64,000 bases of DNA from Paenibacillus protaetiae (GCF_004135365.1 NZ_CP035492.1:3282001-3346000); one strand, 5' to 3'. Shown: positions 28,413 to 38,035, numbered from the stretch's first letter. A program made the numbers and translations. The notes: a model not told the origin generated them from the sequence alone.

Positions 28413-28520
28413 ATCGGCAAATACCCCTAATCCATAATCTTCTATTCATCATATAGGGGATAACTTAAAATCAGATGAATTAGATATAAATTTTGGAAAG
28501 GGGCTGCCGCTACCCGTTAT

Positions 28521-29627
28521 TTATTCCGGCTGTCTCCACCAATATGACGAAGACTTCTCCGGAGCGTCTATGGCCAGCGTCTGTCCGATCCTTGGCGTTG
28601 CGATCGCAGCGCCCTCTCGTTTTGCCGCTTCAAGGACGCGTTCAACCGGATCCGTCCATTCATGCAGCGCTAGCGTAAACGCGCCCCAGTGAATCGGAAT
28701 GAGCAGCTTGGCCTGTACATCAAGGAAGGCTTGCACCGTCTGCCCCGGCATCATATGAATCGCTTCCCAGTTTTTATCGTATTGGCCGCATTCCATTAAT
28801 GCGGCGTCGAAAGGCCCGAACCGCTCTCCGATCGCTTTAAAATGAGGGCCGTATCCGCTGTCCCCGCTGCAAAAAATGTTCGTGCTCCGGCCTTTGACCA
28901 CCCAGGAGCACCAAAGCGTCGCATTCTGATCAAATCCCCGTCTCCCGGAAAAATGGCGCGCCGGCGTGCAGGCAAGCTGCAGCTCGTCTAACGATGCGGT
29001 ATCCCACCAGCCGAGCTCTTCGATTTTGTCCGGAGCTACGCCCCATCGGATCAAATGGGCCTTTACGCCAAGCGGTACGAAGAAGCGCGCCGCCTTGTCC
29101 TTCATCCGCTTAATGGTGCCGTAGTCGAGATGGTCGTAGTGATCATGCGAGATGAGCACGGCATCCAGCGGAGGCAATTGTTCTGCTTCTATCGGCGGCC
29201 GGCCGCTGTACCGCCTGCCGCCGATTGCCGGGAACGGCGAGGGCGAAGCTCCCAGCATCGGATCGACGAGAATCGTTTTCCCCTCGATGAACAACAGAAA
29301 CGTGGAATGGCCGAACCAGATGACGCGCGCCTGGCCGCTCGTATCCGCCCATTCGCCCGGATGGACCGGGTCGGCCGGGATCGCTGCAGCAGGGCGGCGG
29401 TTAGCGCCGCCTTTCAAATATTGTTTCGCTGCATCGGCCATGCTGGCAGGGCTGACGGCTGTAGAGGTCGGGATCAGGTTGTTAAATTTCCGGCCGGAAT
29501 AGCCGTCTCCTCTTGCTGCAAAAGCGCGCCGCTCTGTGCGGGATAATCGTCCGCCGAACGCCGGGTAAGATCGAAACCATACATAAGCTGCGGCTATTAG
29601 GCCGACAATAATAAGAATCCACCACAT
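28521..29627 (-). CDS. Membrane-anchored NAPE-PLD-like MBL-fold hydrolase
   Basis: The N-terminus (WWILIIVGLIAAAYVWF) is a single signal-anchor helix. The MBL fold then shows FGHSTFLL, SHDHYDHLD, PARHFSGR, SGDSGYGPHF and PIHWGAF near the end. These are the hallmarks of the N-acylphosphatidylethanolamine phospholipase D / YtnP-like lactonase neighbourhood (romA/UlaG-like). The active site would face outward. ATG 29627 is preferred because AGGTGG then lies 7 bases upstream; the ATG at 29633 is too close. Lipid phosphodiester hydrolysis is inferred only from the family. Confidence 0.88.
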   Translation of the reverse strand: MWWILIIVGLIAAAYVWFRSYPAFGGRLSRTERRAFAARGDGYSGRKFNNLIPTSTAVSPASMADAAKQYLKGGANRRPAAAIPADPVHPGEWADTSGQARVIWFGHSTFLLFIEGKTILVDPMLGASPSPFPAIGGRRYSGRPPIEAEQLPPLDAVLISHDHYDHLDYGTIKRMKDKAARFFVPLGVKAHLIRWGVAPDKIEELGWWDTASLDELQLACTPARHFSGRRGFDQNATLWCSWVVKGRSTNIFCSGDSGYGPHFKAIGERFGPFDAALMECGQYDKNWEAIHMMPGQTVQAFLDVQAKLLIPIHWGAFTLALHEWTDPVERVLEAAKREGAAIATPRIGQTLAIDAPEKSSSYWWRQPE

Positions 29628-30013
29628 ATACATACCACCTTCGTCGTTCCGCCTGCCGGCAAAAAGGATATCAGGATCAGGATCGTTCGGGACCGTCCTG
29701 AACCGCTTTATTCATCATAACGCGGCCGGCTGCCCATTGCGAGTCAACCTGCTGCGCCCGTTTATGGCTGGCAGAGCTTCCATAAGCGGCTGCGTCTGAA
29801 TTCCGCTTAATTCGCTAGGTTCTGCTAGTGCTGGTTTAACCATTTCAATTGGAACTCCCCGCTTTTATTCCATGTTGCCCTCCAGACCGCAACATGCCTC
29901 CGGTCTAACGGCTCGAACCGGGGCGCAGAAAATAGAATCAACCTTCATCTTCACTTTAAGGCAAGCCGCATTTCGCTTCCAATCACGGCAAGGAATAGAC
30001 GTTTATGGGCAAA

Positions 30014-30042
30014 TAAAAAAACCCGGCATATCAGCCGGGTTT
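30014..30042 (-). terminator. Orphan terminator, minus orientation
   Basis: AACCCGGC and GCCGGGTT pair around a 6-nt loop, with a run of T on the minus-strand 3' side. No minus-strand gene begins between it and the HelD gene on the right. The rest of the 29634-30232 gap shows no gene. Confidence 0.5.
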
Positions 30043-30232
30043 ACGAAGGCGTATAGTTTAGAATTGCGCGCAAAGAAACGCTGTGGTATGATTGAAAAAC
30101 CACTAACTCATTTTTATAAATTAAGTCATAATTATCCTATCTTATTTACAATTTAATATTACCACAAGGGACGGCAGTTTGTCAAACGGTATATTTTGTT
30201 TCAGATTTAGCGGAAGGAGCGTGTTCGGGACA

Positions 30233-32643
30233 ATGATGCACGGGCAGGAATGGAAGCAGGAACAGGAACGGCTGGATGCGGTAACGGAGAAGCTGCAAGA
30301 AAGAATCGCCGAGCTGGAGCCGGAGGTGGCCGGGCTTCAAAACCAGGCGGGTGATATCCGCAAGCGGTTTTGGGAAGAAGTGACGATCAATACAAGCACG
30401 CATGAAGATTTTGAGGAGACGTTCTACAGCATTAAGCAGCAGGAAGCGTTGCTGTCGGAACGGGAGCGCAGCTACCGGCTTCGCGTGCAGCAATGGAAAA
30501 GCTTGAACCGGCTGTTGCAATCCCCTACTTCGGGCGCATTGATTTTTCTGAAGACGGCTTTACCGAGCAAATCTACATTGGTGTATCCTCTTTCGTCGAG
30601 AAGGACGGCCTGAGCTTCCTGGTCTACGACTGGCGAACGCCTGTTGCGAGCATGTATTACGATTACGCCCCGGGGCCGGCTTCTTATGATACGCCGGGCG
30701 GACGCATTGCAGGGACAATGGAGCTGAAACGGCAATATCAGATCCATAAAGGCAAACTTCACAATGTTATCGACACGAGTCTGACGATCGGCGATGAATT
30801 GCTGCAGCAGGTGCTGGGCCAAAGCGCAGATTCGCAGATGAAGACGATCGTAGCGACCATCCAGAAGGAGCAAAACGCGATTATTCGCGATGACCACAGC
30901 CGGATGCTTATCGTACAGGGAGCGGCCGGCAGCGGCAAAACATCCGCAGCGCTGCAGCGGGTAGCTTATTTGCTTTACAAACACCGGGATCGGTTAAAGG
31001 CGGACCAGATCGTTTTGTTTTCGCCCAATCCGATGTTCAACAGCTACGTCTCAACCGTTCTTCCCGAGCTTGGCGAAGAAAATATGCAGCAGACGACGTT
31101 CCAGGAATATTTGGATTATGAGCTTGGCGCGGATTTGCGCCTGGAAGATCCGTTTGATCAAATCGAATATGTGCTGGCTGAACAAAGCTCGCAAGATTAC
31201 GAAGCCCGGCTGGCGGGGATCGGGTACAAAGCATCAGTGTCGTTCCTTGAGGCTCTCCTCCGTTATGCGGAGTGGCTTACGCGGGAAGGCATGCAATTTA
31301 ACAGCATCCGCTTTCGGGACCGCGATTTGATTACCGCCAGCCAAATGAAAAAGCAGTTTTACAGCTATGACCCATCGATCCGCTTGGCCAACCGTGCAGG
31401 CATGCTGCAAGAATGGCTGCTGAAGGAGCTGACGTTGCTGGAGCGCAAGGAGCGGGACGAAATTTGGGTGCAGGAGGAGATGAATTACCTCGACCAGGAT
31501 GAATATGCCGCCGTGCACCGGGAGCTGCATAAAGATAGAGGCGTCTTTGACTTCGCGGAGCAATATGAAGTGATTCAGGAGAAGGTGAATCATAAACCGC
31601 GGCGGGACGAAGCCGATTTCGATTATGCCGAGCGGGAGGAAGAAATGCTGCGCCGCATGATTGTGAAGGAATATTTCAAACCGCTGCGGCGAAGCGTGAA
31701 GCGGATGATGTTTATCAATATGGCGGCGCTGTACGCCCAGCTGTTCAGCAGCAAAGACGCGTTTGCGGCGATGACGGGCGAGTCTGCTGTTCCGGAGCTA
31801 TGGGACGGTATTTGCAGGCAGACGAAGGAGAAGCTGAGCAAGCTTGAGCTGTTTTATGAAGATGCGACCCCGTATCTCTATTTAAAAGAGCTTGTCGAAG
31901 GCGTCCGGACGAATGTAGAGGTCAGGCATGTGTTTGTTGATGAAGGCCAGGACTATTCGATGTTTCAATATGAATTTCTGAAAAGGCTGTTCCCCCGGGC
32001 GCGCATGACGGTGCTCGGCGACTTCGGGCAGGCGATCTTTACGCAGTCAACGGAGCTGTATGGCGCGGATGCGCCGCTTCTCCGGCTTTACGGCGAGCCG
32101 GATACGAGACTTGTACGCTTCGTTCGCAGCTATCGGTCAACCCGTGAAATCGTCGAGTTTACGAAGGCGATACTGCCGGACGGCCAGGAAATCGTGCCTT
32201 TCGACAGAAGCGGGCGGAAGCCGCTGCTCCTTCAGGCGGCCAGCAGCGAGCAGTTGGCGGCGCTAATCGCGGAAGAAATGGCAGCTCTTCAAGCGGAAGG
32301 CTTCCGTTCCATCGCTGTCATTGCAAAAACAGCTGCGGAAAGCAGCGAGGCTTACAGCCGCTTAACTGCCCAAGGCTGTCCGCCGCTGCGTCTCGTGACG
32401 AAACGGACGCAAACTTTCGAGAAGGGGACGGTGGTCATTCCGGCGTATCTTGCCAAGGGCGTAGAATTCGACGCCGTTCTGATCTATGATGCTTCTGCGC
32501 AGGCTTATCGCCGCGAATCCGAGCGCAAACTGTTTTATACCGCATGTACACGGGCCATGCACCGGCTGCTGCTTTTTGCAGCAGGGGAATGGACGCCGTT
32601 TGTACAGCTGGCAGACCCTTCTTTCTATGAGGTAAACAAATAA
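30233..32643 (+). CDS. helD: HelD-type RNA polymerase recycling motor, frameshifted
   Basis: Two overlapping frames make one HelD/UvrD-like protein of about 800 residues. The first (from ATG 30233 to 30613) is the N-terminal antiparallel coiled coil that reaches into the RNA polymerase secondary channel. The second, in frame to 32643, has PYFGRIDFSEDG, Walker A GAAGSGKTS, VDEGQDYSMFQ (motif II) and PAYLAKGVEFDAV (motif V), ending in a UvrD-type domain. One extra base at the CCCC run 30522-30525 restores RLLQSPYFGRIDF. HelD frees stalled RNA polymerase and is linked to rifamycin tolerance in actinobacteria. It may be intact if the missing base is an error. Confidence 0.85.
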
Positions 32644-32668
32644 GGCTCCCTTACGGGAGCCTTATTTG
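32642..32668 (+). terminator. Intrinsic terminator of helD
   Basis: AAGGCTCCC pairs with GGGAGCCTT around TTAC, starting at the stop codon and followed by ATTTGTT. Confidence 0.7.
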
Positions 32669-32734
32669 TTCGCTATTTTCGTTCGCTATTATAGAGGACA
32701 CTTTCCGGCGCGGTTTGCTTGCAGCACGATCGCC

Positions 32735-32763
32735 AAAAAAGGCACCGGTCAAATACCGGTGCC
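32735..32763 (-). terminator. Terminator of the spermidine operon
   Basis: GGCACCGGT and ACCGGTGCC pair perfectly around a 5-nt loop. On the minus strand the hairpin is followed by TTTTTT, ten bases after the decarboxylase stop. Confidence 0.85.
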
Positions 32764-32772
32764 TGCAAAACA

Positions 32773-33900
32773 TTATGCTAAACGCATTTTAAAATCTTCA
32801 TAGCCGAACTGGCTTACGACACGGCAGTCGCCGTTTTTGTCCTGGACGGCAATGGCCGGCAGCGCCATGCCATTGAAGGTGTTTGTTTTCACCATGGAGT
32901 AAATCGCCATGTCGCCAAACACAAGGCGGTCACCGCATTGCAGCGGCCGGTCGAACGAATAATCGCCGATCACATCGCCCGTCAAGCAGGTTTGGCCGGC
33001 AAGCCGGTACGTATACGGCTTCTCGCCGACTTCGCCGCTGTCCGCGAGAGGCGGACGGTACGGCATTTCGAGCACATCCGGCATATGGCAAGTCGCCGAG
33101 GTGTCGAGAATGGCGATATCAATGCCGTTCTTATGCAGATCCAGCACGGATGCGATCAAATAACCGGCGTTCAGCGCGACGGCTTCGCCCGGTTCCAGAT
33201 ACACCTCGAGACCATACTTCTCCTGCATCCGTTTGATGCAGGCCTCAAGTCTCGGGATATCGTAATCATCTCTTGTAATATGATGCCCGCCGCCGAAATT
33301 AATCCATTCCATCTGCGGCAGAAAATCGCTGAATTTGGCTTCAACCGCATTCAGCGTTGTCTCCAGATCGTCGGAGTTTTGCTGGCAAAGGGTATGGAAG
33401 TGAAGCCCTGTTACGCCTTCAAGCAATTCCGGGCGGAAATCTTCCCGTTTCACCCCGAAGCGGGAGCCGGGAGAGCAAGGATCATAAATCTCATGCCCAA
33501 CCTGCGTCGAGCATTCCGGATTGATGCGGAGGCCAACCTTGCAGCCGGCCTTCAGCGCCTTATCTTTATACTTCTCCAGCTGGGAGAAGGAGTTGAAAAT
33601 AATGTGATCGCAGATGGAAAGAATCTCGTCGATCTCATCTTCCCGGAATGCTGGGGCAAAGACATGTGTTTCTTTGCCCATTTCCTCGTAGCCCAGCCGT
33701 GCTTCATACAAGCCGCTTGCCGTCGTACCACTCAAGTATTCGCCAATAAGGGGATAGAAGGTCGTCATGGAGAATGCTTTTTGCGCCAAAACAATCTTGG
33801 CTCCTGTCCGCTGCATTACACCGTTCAGGATTTTCAGATTTTTTTCGATAAGCGCTTCATCGACAACAAAGCAAGGCGTAGGCAGCTGATCGAACCGCAT
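32773..33900 (-). CDS. nspC: Carboxynorspermidine/carboxyspermidine decarboxylase
   Basis: This PLP enzyme of the alanine-racemase fold (375 residues) decarboxylates carboxyspermidine to spermidine, the last step of the alternative polyamine route. It opens MRFDQLPTPCFVVDE; the PLP lysine is in VLAQKAFS (about Lys41). GLHFHTLCQQ, NFGGGHHI, LEPGEA and the active-site ATCHMPDVLE motif are all present. ATG 33900 lies one base after the stop of the dehydrogenase gene, so the two are translationally coupled; a longer frame to 33951 would overlap. There is no clear ribosome site of its own. Confidence 0.95.
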   Translation of the reverse strand: MRFDQLPTPCFVVDEALIEKNLKILNGVMQRTGAKIVLAQKAFSMTTFYPLIGEYLSGTTASGLYEARLGYEEMGKETHVFAPAFREDEIDEILSICDHIIFNSFSQLEKYKDKALKAGCKVGLRINPECSTQVGHEIYDPCSPGSRFGVKREDFRPELLEGVTGLHFHTLCQQNSDDLETTLNAVEAKFSDFLPQMEWINFGGGHHITRDDYDIPRLEACIKRMQEKYGLEVYLEPGEAVALNAGYLIASVLDLHKNGIDIAILDTSATCHMPDVLEMPYRPPLADSGEVGEKPYTYRLAGQTCLTGDVIGDYSFDRPLQCGDRLVFGDMAIYSMVKTNTFNGMALPAIAVQDKNGDCRVVSQFGYEDFKMRLA

Positions 33901-33901
33901 C

Positions 33902-35143
33902 TTAGCGAACCAGCACAGGTTGCTTGCTGGCAGTTTCTTCTCCATCGTCAACCAGAACAGGATTAAAGTCTTCTACCCATGGAAGTCCCCATTTGTTCAA
34001 CTCTTCCATAAACGGATCCGGATCAAACTCTTCCACGTTGTATACGCCCGGTTTGTTCCACTTGCCGGTCAGCACCATCGCAGCGCCGATCATGGCAGGG
34101 ACGCCTGTCGTGTAAGAAATTGCTTGGGAGCCTACTTCTTTATAGCAAGCTTGGTGGTCGCACACGTTGTACACATAATACGTTTTGGCTACGCCGTCTT
34201 TTTTGCCTTGGAAAATGCAGCCGATATTGGTTTTGCCGACCGTACGCGGTCCAAGCGATGCCGGGTCCGGCAGCACAGCTTTCAGGAACTGAAGCGGGAT
34301 AATTTGTTTGCCTTCGAATTCGATCGGCTCGATCGAAGTCATGCCTACGTTTTCCAGCGCTTTCAGGTGAGTCAGATAGCTTTGGCCGAAAGTCATGAAG
34401 AAACGGATGCGCTTCAGGCCGGGAATGTTCACCGCAAGGGATTCCAGCTCTTCGTGGTACAGCAGGTACATATCTTTTTGGCCGACTTCAGCGAAGTTAT
34501 ATTGGCGTTTGATTTCCATCGGCTTCGTTTCGATCCATTCGCCGTTCTCCCAGTATCTTCCGTTAGCCGAAACTTCGCGGATATTGATCTCCGGGTTGAA
34601 GTTCGTTGCGAACGGGTAGCCGTGGTCGCCGCCGTTGCAGTCCAGAATGTCGATATATTCGATTTCGTCGAAGTAATGCTTAAGCGCATAAGCCGAGAAT
34701 ACGCCTGTTACGCCGGGGTCGAAGCCGCTGCCAAGAAGCGCAGTAATGCCGGCTTTCTCGAAACGCTCGCGATAATCCCATTGCCATTTGTATTCGAATT
34801 TTGCCGTATCTTCAGGCTCGTAGTTGGCCGTATCCATGTAATGCGTTTTGGTAGCCAGGCAGGCATCCATGATCGTCAAATCCTGATAAGGCAGCGCCAG
34901 GTTCATGACGATGTCCGGTTTGACCTCATTAATCAAAGCGATCAGCTCGTCAACGTTGTTCGCGTCTACTTGCGCGGTCGTAATTTTAGTTTTGCCGCCG
35001 TCCAGCTTGGCTTTCAGTTCGTCACATTTCGATTTCGTGCGGCTTGCGATACAAATTTCCTCGAAAACCTCACTGTTTTGAACACACTTATGGATGGCTA
35101 CAGATGCCACCCCGCCGCAACCAATGATTAACGCTTTCCCCAT
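33902..35143 (-). CDS. Carboxy(nor)spermidine dehydrogenase (saccharopine DH-like)
   Basis: The 413-residue enzyme opens with a Rossmann motif (ALIIGCGGVASVAIHKC) and has ANYEPEDTAKFEY, LGSGFDPGVTGVFSAYA and FNPEINIREVSANGRYWENG. These mark carboxynorspermidine synthase, which condenses aspartate semialdehyde with putrescine (or diaminopropane) using NADPH. AGGGGA lies 8 bases before the ATG. It forms a two-gene operon with nspC. A long, structured leader precedes it. Together they make spermidine without S-adenosylmethionine. Confidence 0.95.
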   Translation of the reverse strand: MGKALIIGCGGVASVAIHKCVQNSEVFEEICIASRTKSKCDELKAKLDGGKTKITTAQVDANNVDELIALINEVKPDIVMNLALPYQDLTIMDACLATKTHYMDTANYEPEDTAKFEYKWQWDYRERFEKAGITALLGSGFDPGVTGVFSAYALKHYFDEIEYIDILDCNGGDHGYPFATNFNPEINIREVSANGRYWENGEWIETKPMEIKRQYNFAEVGQKDMYLLYHEELESLAVNIPGLKRIRFFMTFGQSYLTHLKALENVGMTSIEPIEFEGKQIIPLQFLKAVLPDPASLGPRTVGKTNIGCIFQGKKDGVAKTYYVYNVCDHQACYKEVGSQAISYTTGVPAMIGAAMVLTGKWNKPGVYNVEEFDPDPFMEELNKWGLPWVEDFNPVLVDDGEETASKQPVLVR

Positions 35144-35149
35144 TTCTCA

Positions 35150-35620
35150 TTCCCCTTACCTTAGTAGTAGTGTGAACCGCAATTTCTTAACAAGGCAACA
35201 TTTTTTACGCACAAAAAAAACAAGTCGCAATAACGCTTCATAGCGCATCACACTTGTTCTTGTTTAGATATACATAGAAATATTAAATGTCCTCCCCAAA
35301 ACAGGACATAGCTCTTTTTGAAAGGAAGCTATCTTTAATATTCAAATATATCGATAACGGATCAGAGTCTATATAGCAAATAATCACTTTTACCACTCTT
35401 ATTGATCGTTTCACAAGTTGTTGTGCGATGCAATGCACTGGTTGTAAAGAAACCAAACTTATAAAATTTGAGCTTTTCGCTCAATCAATAAGGCAACTAA
35501 GTTGCCAGTCGGCATTTGACCCGGCTGTCCGTATGGCCTTTACTTCCTTAGTGGATGTGGTCAAAAAATTATCTGCTTGGAAAGACCCTGTATATTTGAA
35601 TATCTGCTTTCCAATAACAA
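35150..35620 (-). promoter_or_regulatory. Structured leader RNA, candidate attenuator or riboswitch
   Basis: Between a predicted promoter and the dehydrogenase start lie about 470 nt without a credible gene but with ordered hairpins. In transcript order they are GGCAAC/GTTGCC (35506-35492), GAGC/GCTC (35482-35470), ATAGCT/AGCTAT (35332-35308), ATGTCCT/AGGACAT (35309-35287), then the terminator at 35258-35213. GCATCGCAC (35431-35423) can pair over 9 bp, with one G-U, with GTGTGATGC (35253-35245), the terminator's own 5' arm. That would be an antiterminator. No known riboswitch class is recognised. Polyamine or precursor control is an inference from the genes downstream. Confidence 0.5.
35213..35258 (-). 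terminator. Leader terminator upstream of the spermidine operon
   Basis: On the minus strand AACAAGT (35258-35252) pairs with ACTTGTT (35225-35219), with an inner CGCT/AGCG helix, and runs straight into eight T. It lies about 70 bases before the dehydrogenase start with no gene in front of it, so it is a leader terminator (attenuator) rather than the end of another transcript. Confidence 0.7.
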
Positions 35621-35625
35621 AATCC

Positions 35626-35653
35626 ATAATAACATAAACTCCGGATTTAGCAA
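35626..35653 (-). promoter_or_regulatory. Predicted sigma-A promoter of the spermidine leader
   Basis: On the minus strand TTGCTA (35653-35648), a 16-bp spacer and TATTAT (35631-35626) match a housekeeping promoter. Transcription would start near 35618, giving the long leader. Confidence 0.45.
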
Positions 35654-35928
35654 TAAGAAAAAAATTAAAATTTACTAACAAATTTCGACATTTTTTTGGA
35701 CGGGATTGGTTCTTCGGTTGCAGTGCCTTCGTCCCCGCGGCCGGGAACATCGGCCGAATGGGCGGATGCCTATCCGGCTGCGGATTCGAATGCATCCGGC
35801 GGTAATGAAACAGCTTTGTTCGGCGTGCGCGAAGCTTCTGCGTTTGTTCAATCCGGATAACAAGGTTGGCATCATAGGCGCATTTTGATAGTCTGAAAAC
35901 AAAGTCCATTTCATTGGAGAGGAACCGA

Positions 35929-36639
35929 ATGATGGAGAAGAAACTGCTGTATATCCGCATCAAAGAAGAGATCGAGCGGAGAATCCAGGCGGGAGAGATC
36001 AAGCCCGGAGAGAGGCTGCCCTCTGAGCCTGCGCTGGCCAAGGAGTTCGAAGTAAGCCGGCCGACCTTAAGAGAATCGCTGAAAATGCTGCAAAGGGAGG
36101 GGACGCTCATCAGTAAAAACGGGGTGGGCACTTACGTGAATGAGCGCTCTTCTTCGATTGTCAATCCTTTAAACAAGCTGCGCAGCCTCGGTGACATGAT
36201 TAAAAGCGTCGGGTATAAAGACAGCGAGGCGGATGTTAAAGTGTATTCGCAGGAAGCCGAAACGGAATGGGCGGAGAAGCTGCAAACCAGCGGTCCGGTC
36301 GTTATTTTGGAGCGGGTCCGCACGGCAGACGAGATGAAGGTTGCCTTTTATTATAATATTATCCCTATGGAAATTGCGGCAGATCATTTTACGGAAGGGT
36401 TCAGCGGAGCGATCTTCGATTTCCTTCGCGAACGGCTGGGCATTACCGTTTCCTATGCGATAACGGAAATTTGCGCGGTCGGAGCCGGCGGCGCAAGAGA
36501 CCGCAGAGCGGCGGAAGTGCTGGGGGAGGGCCTTCTGCTGCTGAAACAGCTTCATTTTGACGAGAACGACCGTCCTGTGTTTTACTCGCTGGATTATTTG
36601 AAGAGCAGCAGCTTCCAATTGTTTGTCAGACGGGATTAA
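35929..36639 (+). CDS. GntR family regulator with UTRA domain
   Basis: The N-terminal winged helix (LYIRIKEEIERRIQAGEIKP, then LPSEPALAKEFEVSRPTLRESL) is GntR; the rest is a UTRA ligand domain (VILERVRTADEMKVAFYYN, DRPVFYSLDYLKSSSFQL), placing it in the HutC/PhnF group. ATG 35929 has GGAGAGG seven bases upstream; a TTG at 35914 is unlikely. It stands just ahead of the second import operon and has its own terminator. HutC-group ligands are often sugar phosphates, phosphonates or amino acids. Confidence 0.92.
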   Translation: MMEKKLLYIRIKEEIERRIQAGEIKPGERLPSEPALAKEFEVSRPTLRESLKMLQREGTLISKNGVGTYVNERSSSIVNPLNKLRSLGDMIKSVGYKDSEADVKVYSQEAETEWAEKLQTSGPVVILERVRTADEMKVAFYYNIIPMEIAADHFTEGFSGAIFDFLRERLGITVSYAITEICAVGAGGARDRRAAEVLGEGLLLLKQLHFDENDRPVFYSLDYLKSSSFQLFVRRD

Positions 36640-36656
36640 CCCGTTCCGCCATTACC

Positions 36657-36698
36657 AGAACGCATTGGCTACAAGGGGCCGGGCGTTCTTTTTTTTTG
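36657..36698 (+). terminator. Intrinsic terminator of the GntR gene
   Basis: AGAACGC pairs with GCGTTCT across a 19-nt loop and is followed by nine T. Confidence 0.7.
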
Positions 36699-36767
36699 CC
36701 TGCAGGCGGCTAACTGGCATATTCATGAAATTTTAACCAGCTGTTGACGTTGCGATAACACTTGTCC

Positions 36768-36780
36768 TCTACATTGTAGA
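36768..36780. promoter_or_regulatory. Candidate GntR operator
   Basis: TCTACA-T-TGTAGA is a perfect 13-bp palindrome 38 bases ahead of the binding-protein gene and just downstream of TTGACG (36743-36748). HutC-type GntR proteins bind GTNTANAC-like palindromes of this size, so this is the likely site for the regulator at 35929. A good -10 box is not obvious. Confidence 0.5.
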
Positions 36781-36817
36781 TGTCAGACAGCTTCAACATA
36801 AATGAGGAGGATTAGGG

Positions 36818-37939
36818 ATGCAGGGGAGATGGAGTAAGGGAACAAAAGGTGTGCTGGCAGTTGTGCTGCTCTCGATGGTGACCATCCTGGGAGCTTGCGG
36901 CCAATCGAACAATAACAACGTTCAGGCGGCTAATCCGTCGTCCGGCACCCCGGCAGCGTCTGAGGGCAGCACGGCAGCGCCTTCAAGTGCGCCGCAATCA
37001 ACGAAGCTTGTTGTTTATTCCGCGCTGAATGAAGACGACATCATTCAAATTCAGAAGAAATTCAAAGAAGACACCGGCATTGACATTGAATATCTCAGCA
37101 TCGGAAGCGCCGGTGAAGCCAGCACCCGGGTTCAAGCGGAAAAAGATTCGCCGAAAGCGGATATTTTGGTGGGGGGATCGGTCGAGTTTTACCAGCCGCT
37201 GGCTGATCAAGGTTTGCTGGAGAAGTACACATCGCCTAACGCCAGCGGCCTGGACGCGAAGTTCAACGATCCAAGCGGATTTTGGCAGGGCTGGTATATG
37301 GGCGTCCTCGGCATCGTGCTGAACAAGGACCGCTTCGAGAAAGAACTGGCTTCCAAAGGCGTCCAGGAGCCTCAAACATGGGATGATCTGCTTGATTCCC
37401 ACTACAAGGGCCTGTTTGTGACATCCAATCCGGCAACAGCCGGCGGAGCTTATATTTTTGCCGCTGACCAGCTGTTCCGCCTGGGTGACGAGAAGGGCTG
37501 GGATTACCTGAAGACGCTGAACGGCAACGTACACCATTACACGCAAAAAGCCGGGGACCCGATCAATCTGGTCGCAACGGGCGAGTTCGCAGCCGGCATG
37601 GCTTGGGCGCATGACATCGTCAAAACGGCCAAGCAAGGATACCCGATCAAAGTTATCGTGCCGGATCAAACGGCGGCCGAAATCGGCGGAGTAGGCATCG
37701 TAAAAGGCGGGCCGAATACGGAAAACGCCAAAAAGTTCGTCGATTGGCTGTTAACGAAGCCGATTCAAGAGATGAACACGAACAGCTCGAACCGTTATTC
37801 GGTGCGAAGCGACGTTGCGCCGCCGGAAGGCATGATCAAGCTGGAGGACGTTCATCTGGCCGACTATGACCGTACGAAAGCATCCGCAATGAAAGCTGAT
37901 GTTGTGAAGAAATTCACCGACATGATCGGCACCAAATAA
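36818..37939 (+). CDS. ABC importer substrate-binding lipoprotein
   Basis: The 373-residue precursor has a lipoprotein signal with lipobox LGACG and a long Ser/Pro/Ala linker. The mature part is Fbp/PhnS-like (KLVVYSALNEDDIIQIQKKF, then ADILVGGSVEFYQPL, MGVLGIVLNKDRF, AAGMAWAHDIVK). GGAGG precedes the ATG. It belongs to the same broad family as the protein at 11686 but is not a recent copy. Ligand unknown; neighbours suggest a phosphorylated compound. Confidence 0.9.
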   Translation: MQGRWSKGTKGVLAVVLLSMVTILGACGQSNNNNVQAANPSSGTPAASEGSTAAPSSAPQSTKLVVYSALNEDDIIQIQKKFKEDTGIDIEYLSIGSAGEASTRVQAEKDSPKADILVGGSVEFYQPLADQGLLEKYTSPNASGLDAKFNDPSGFWQGWYMGVLGIVLNKDRFEKELASKGVQEPQTWDDLLDSHYKGLFVTSNPATAGGAYIFAADQLFRLGDEKGWDYLKTLNGNVHHYTQKAGDPINLVATGEFAAGMAWAHDIVKTAKQGYPIKVIVPDQTAAEIGGVGIVKGGPNTENAKKFVDWLLTKPIQEMNTNSSNRYSVRSDVAPPEGMIKLEDVHLADYDRTKASAMKADVVKKFTDMIGTK

Positions 37940-38035
37940 GCCGGCACGACCGCCGGAACGCTTCATCGCCTAAAGGAGCGGGAGGCGTTCCGGCATTTCG
38001 GGCCGAAACTTTGTACAAGAAAGAGGCGGGACAAC

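Noticed and set aside
33920-35131. 403-codon open frame antisense to the carboxyspermidine dehydrogenase gene
   Set aside because: It is a shadow frame; the dehydrogenase on the other strand is unmistakable.
35144-35640. Known riboswitch classes (lysine, SAM, TPP, FMN, T-box, c-di-AMP, guanidine) for the leader
   Set aside because: None of their conserved core sequences could be found; only a weak resemblance to the GEMM 3' end was seen.
35481-36131. 216-codon minus-strand frame over the leader and GntR gene
   Set aside because: It runs antisense through the GntR helix-turn-helix region and lacks any family match.
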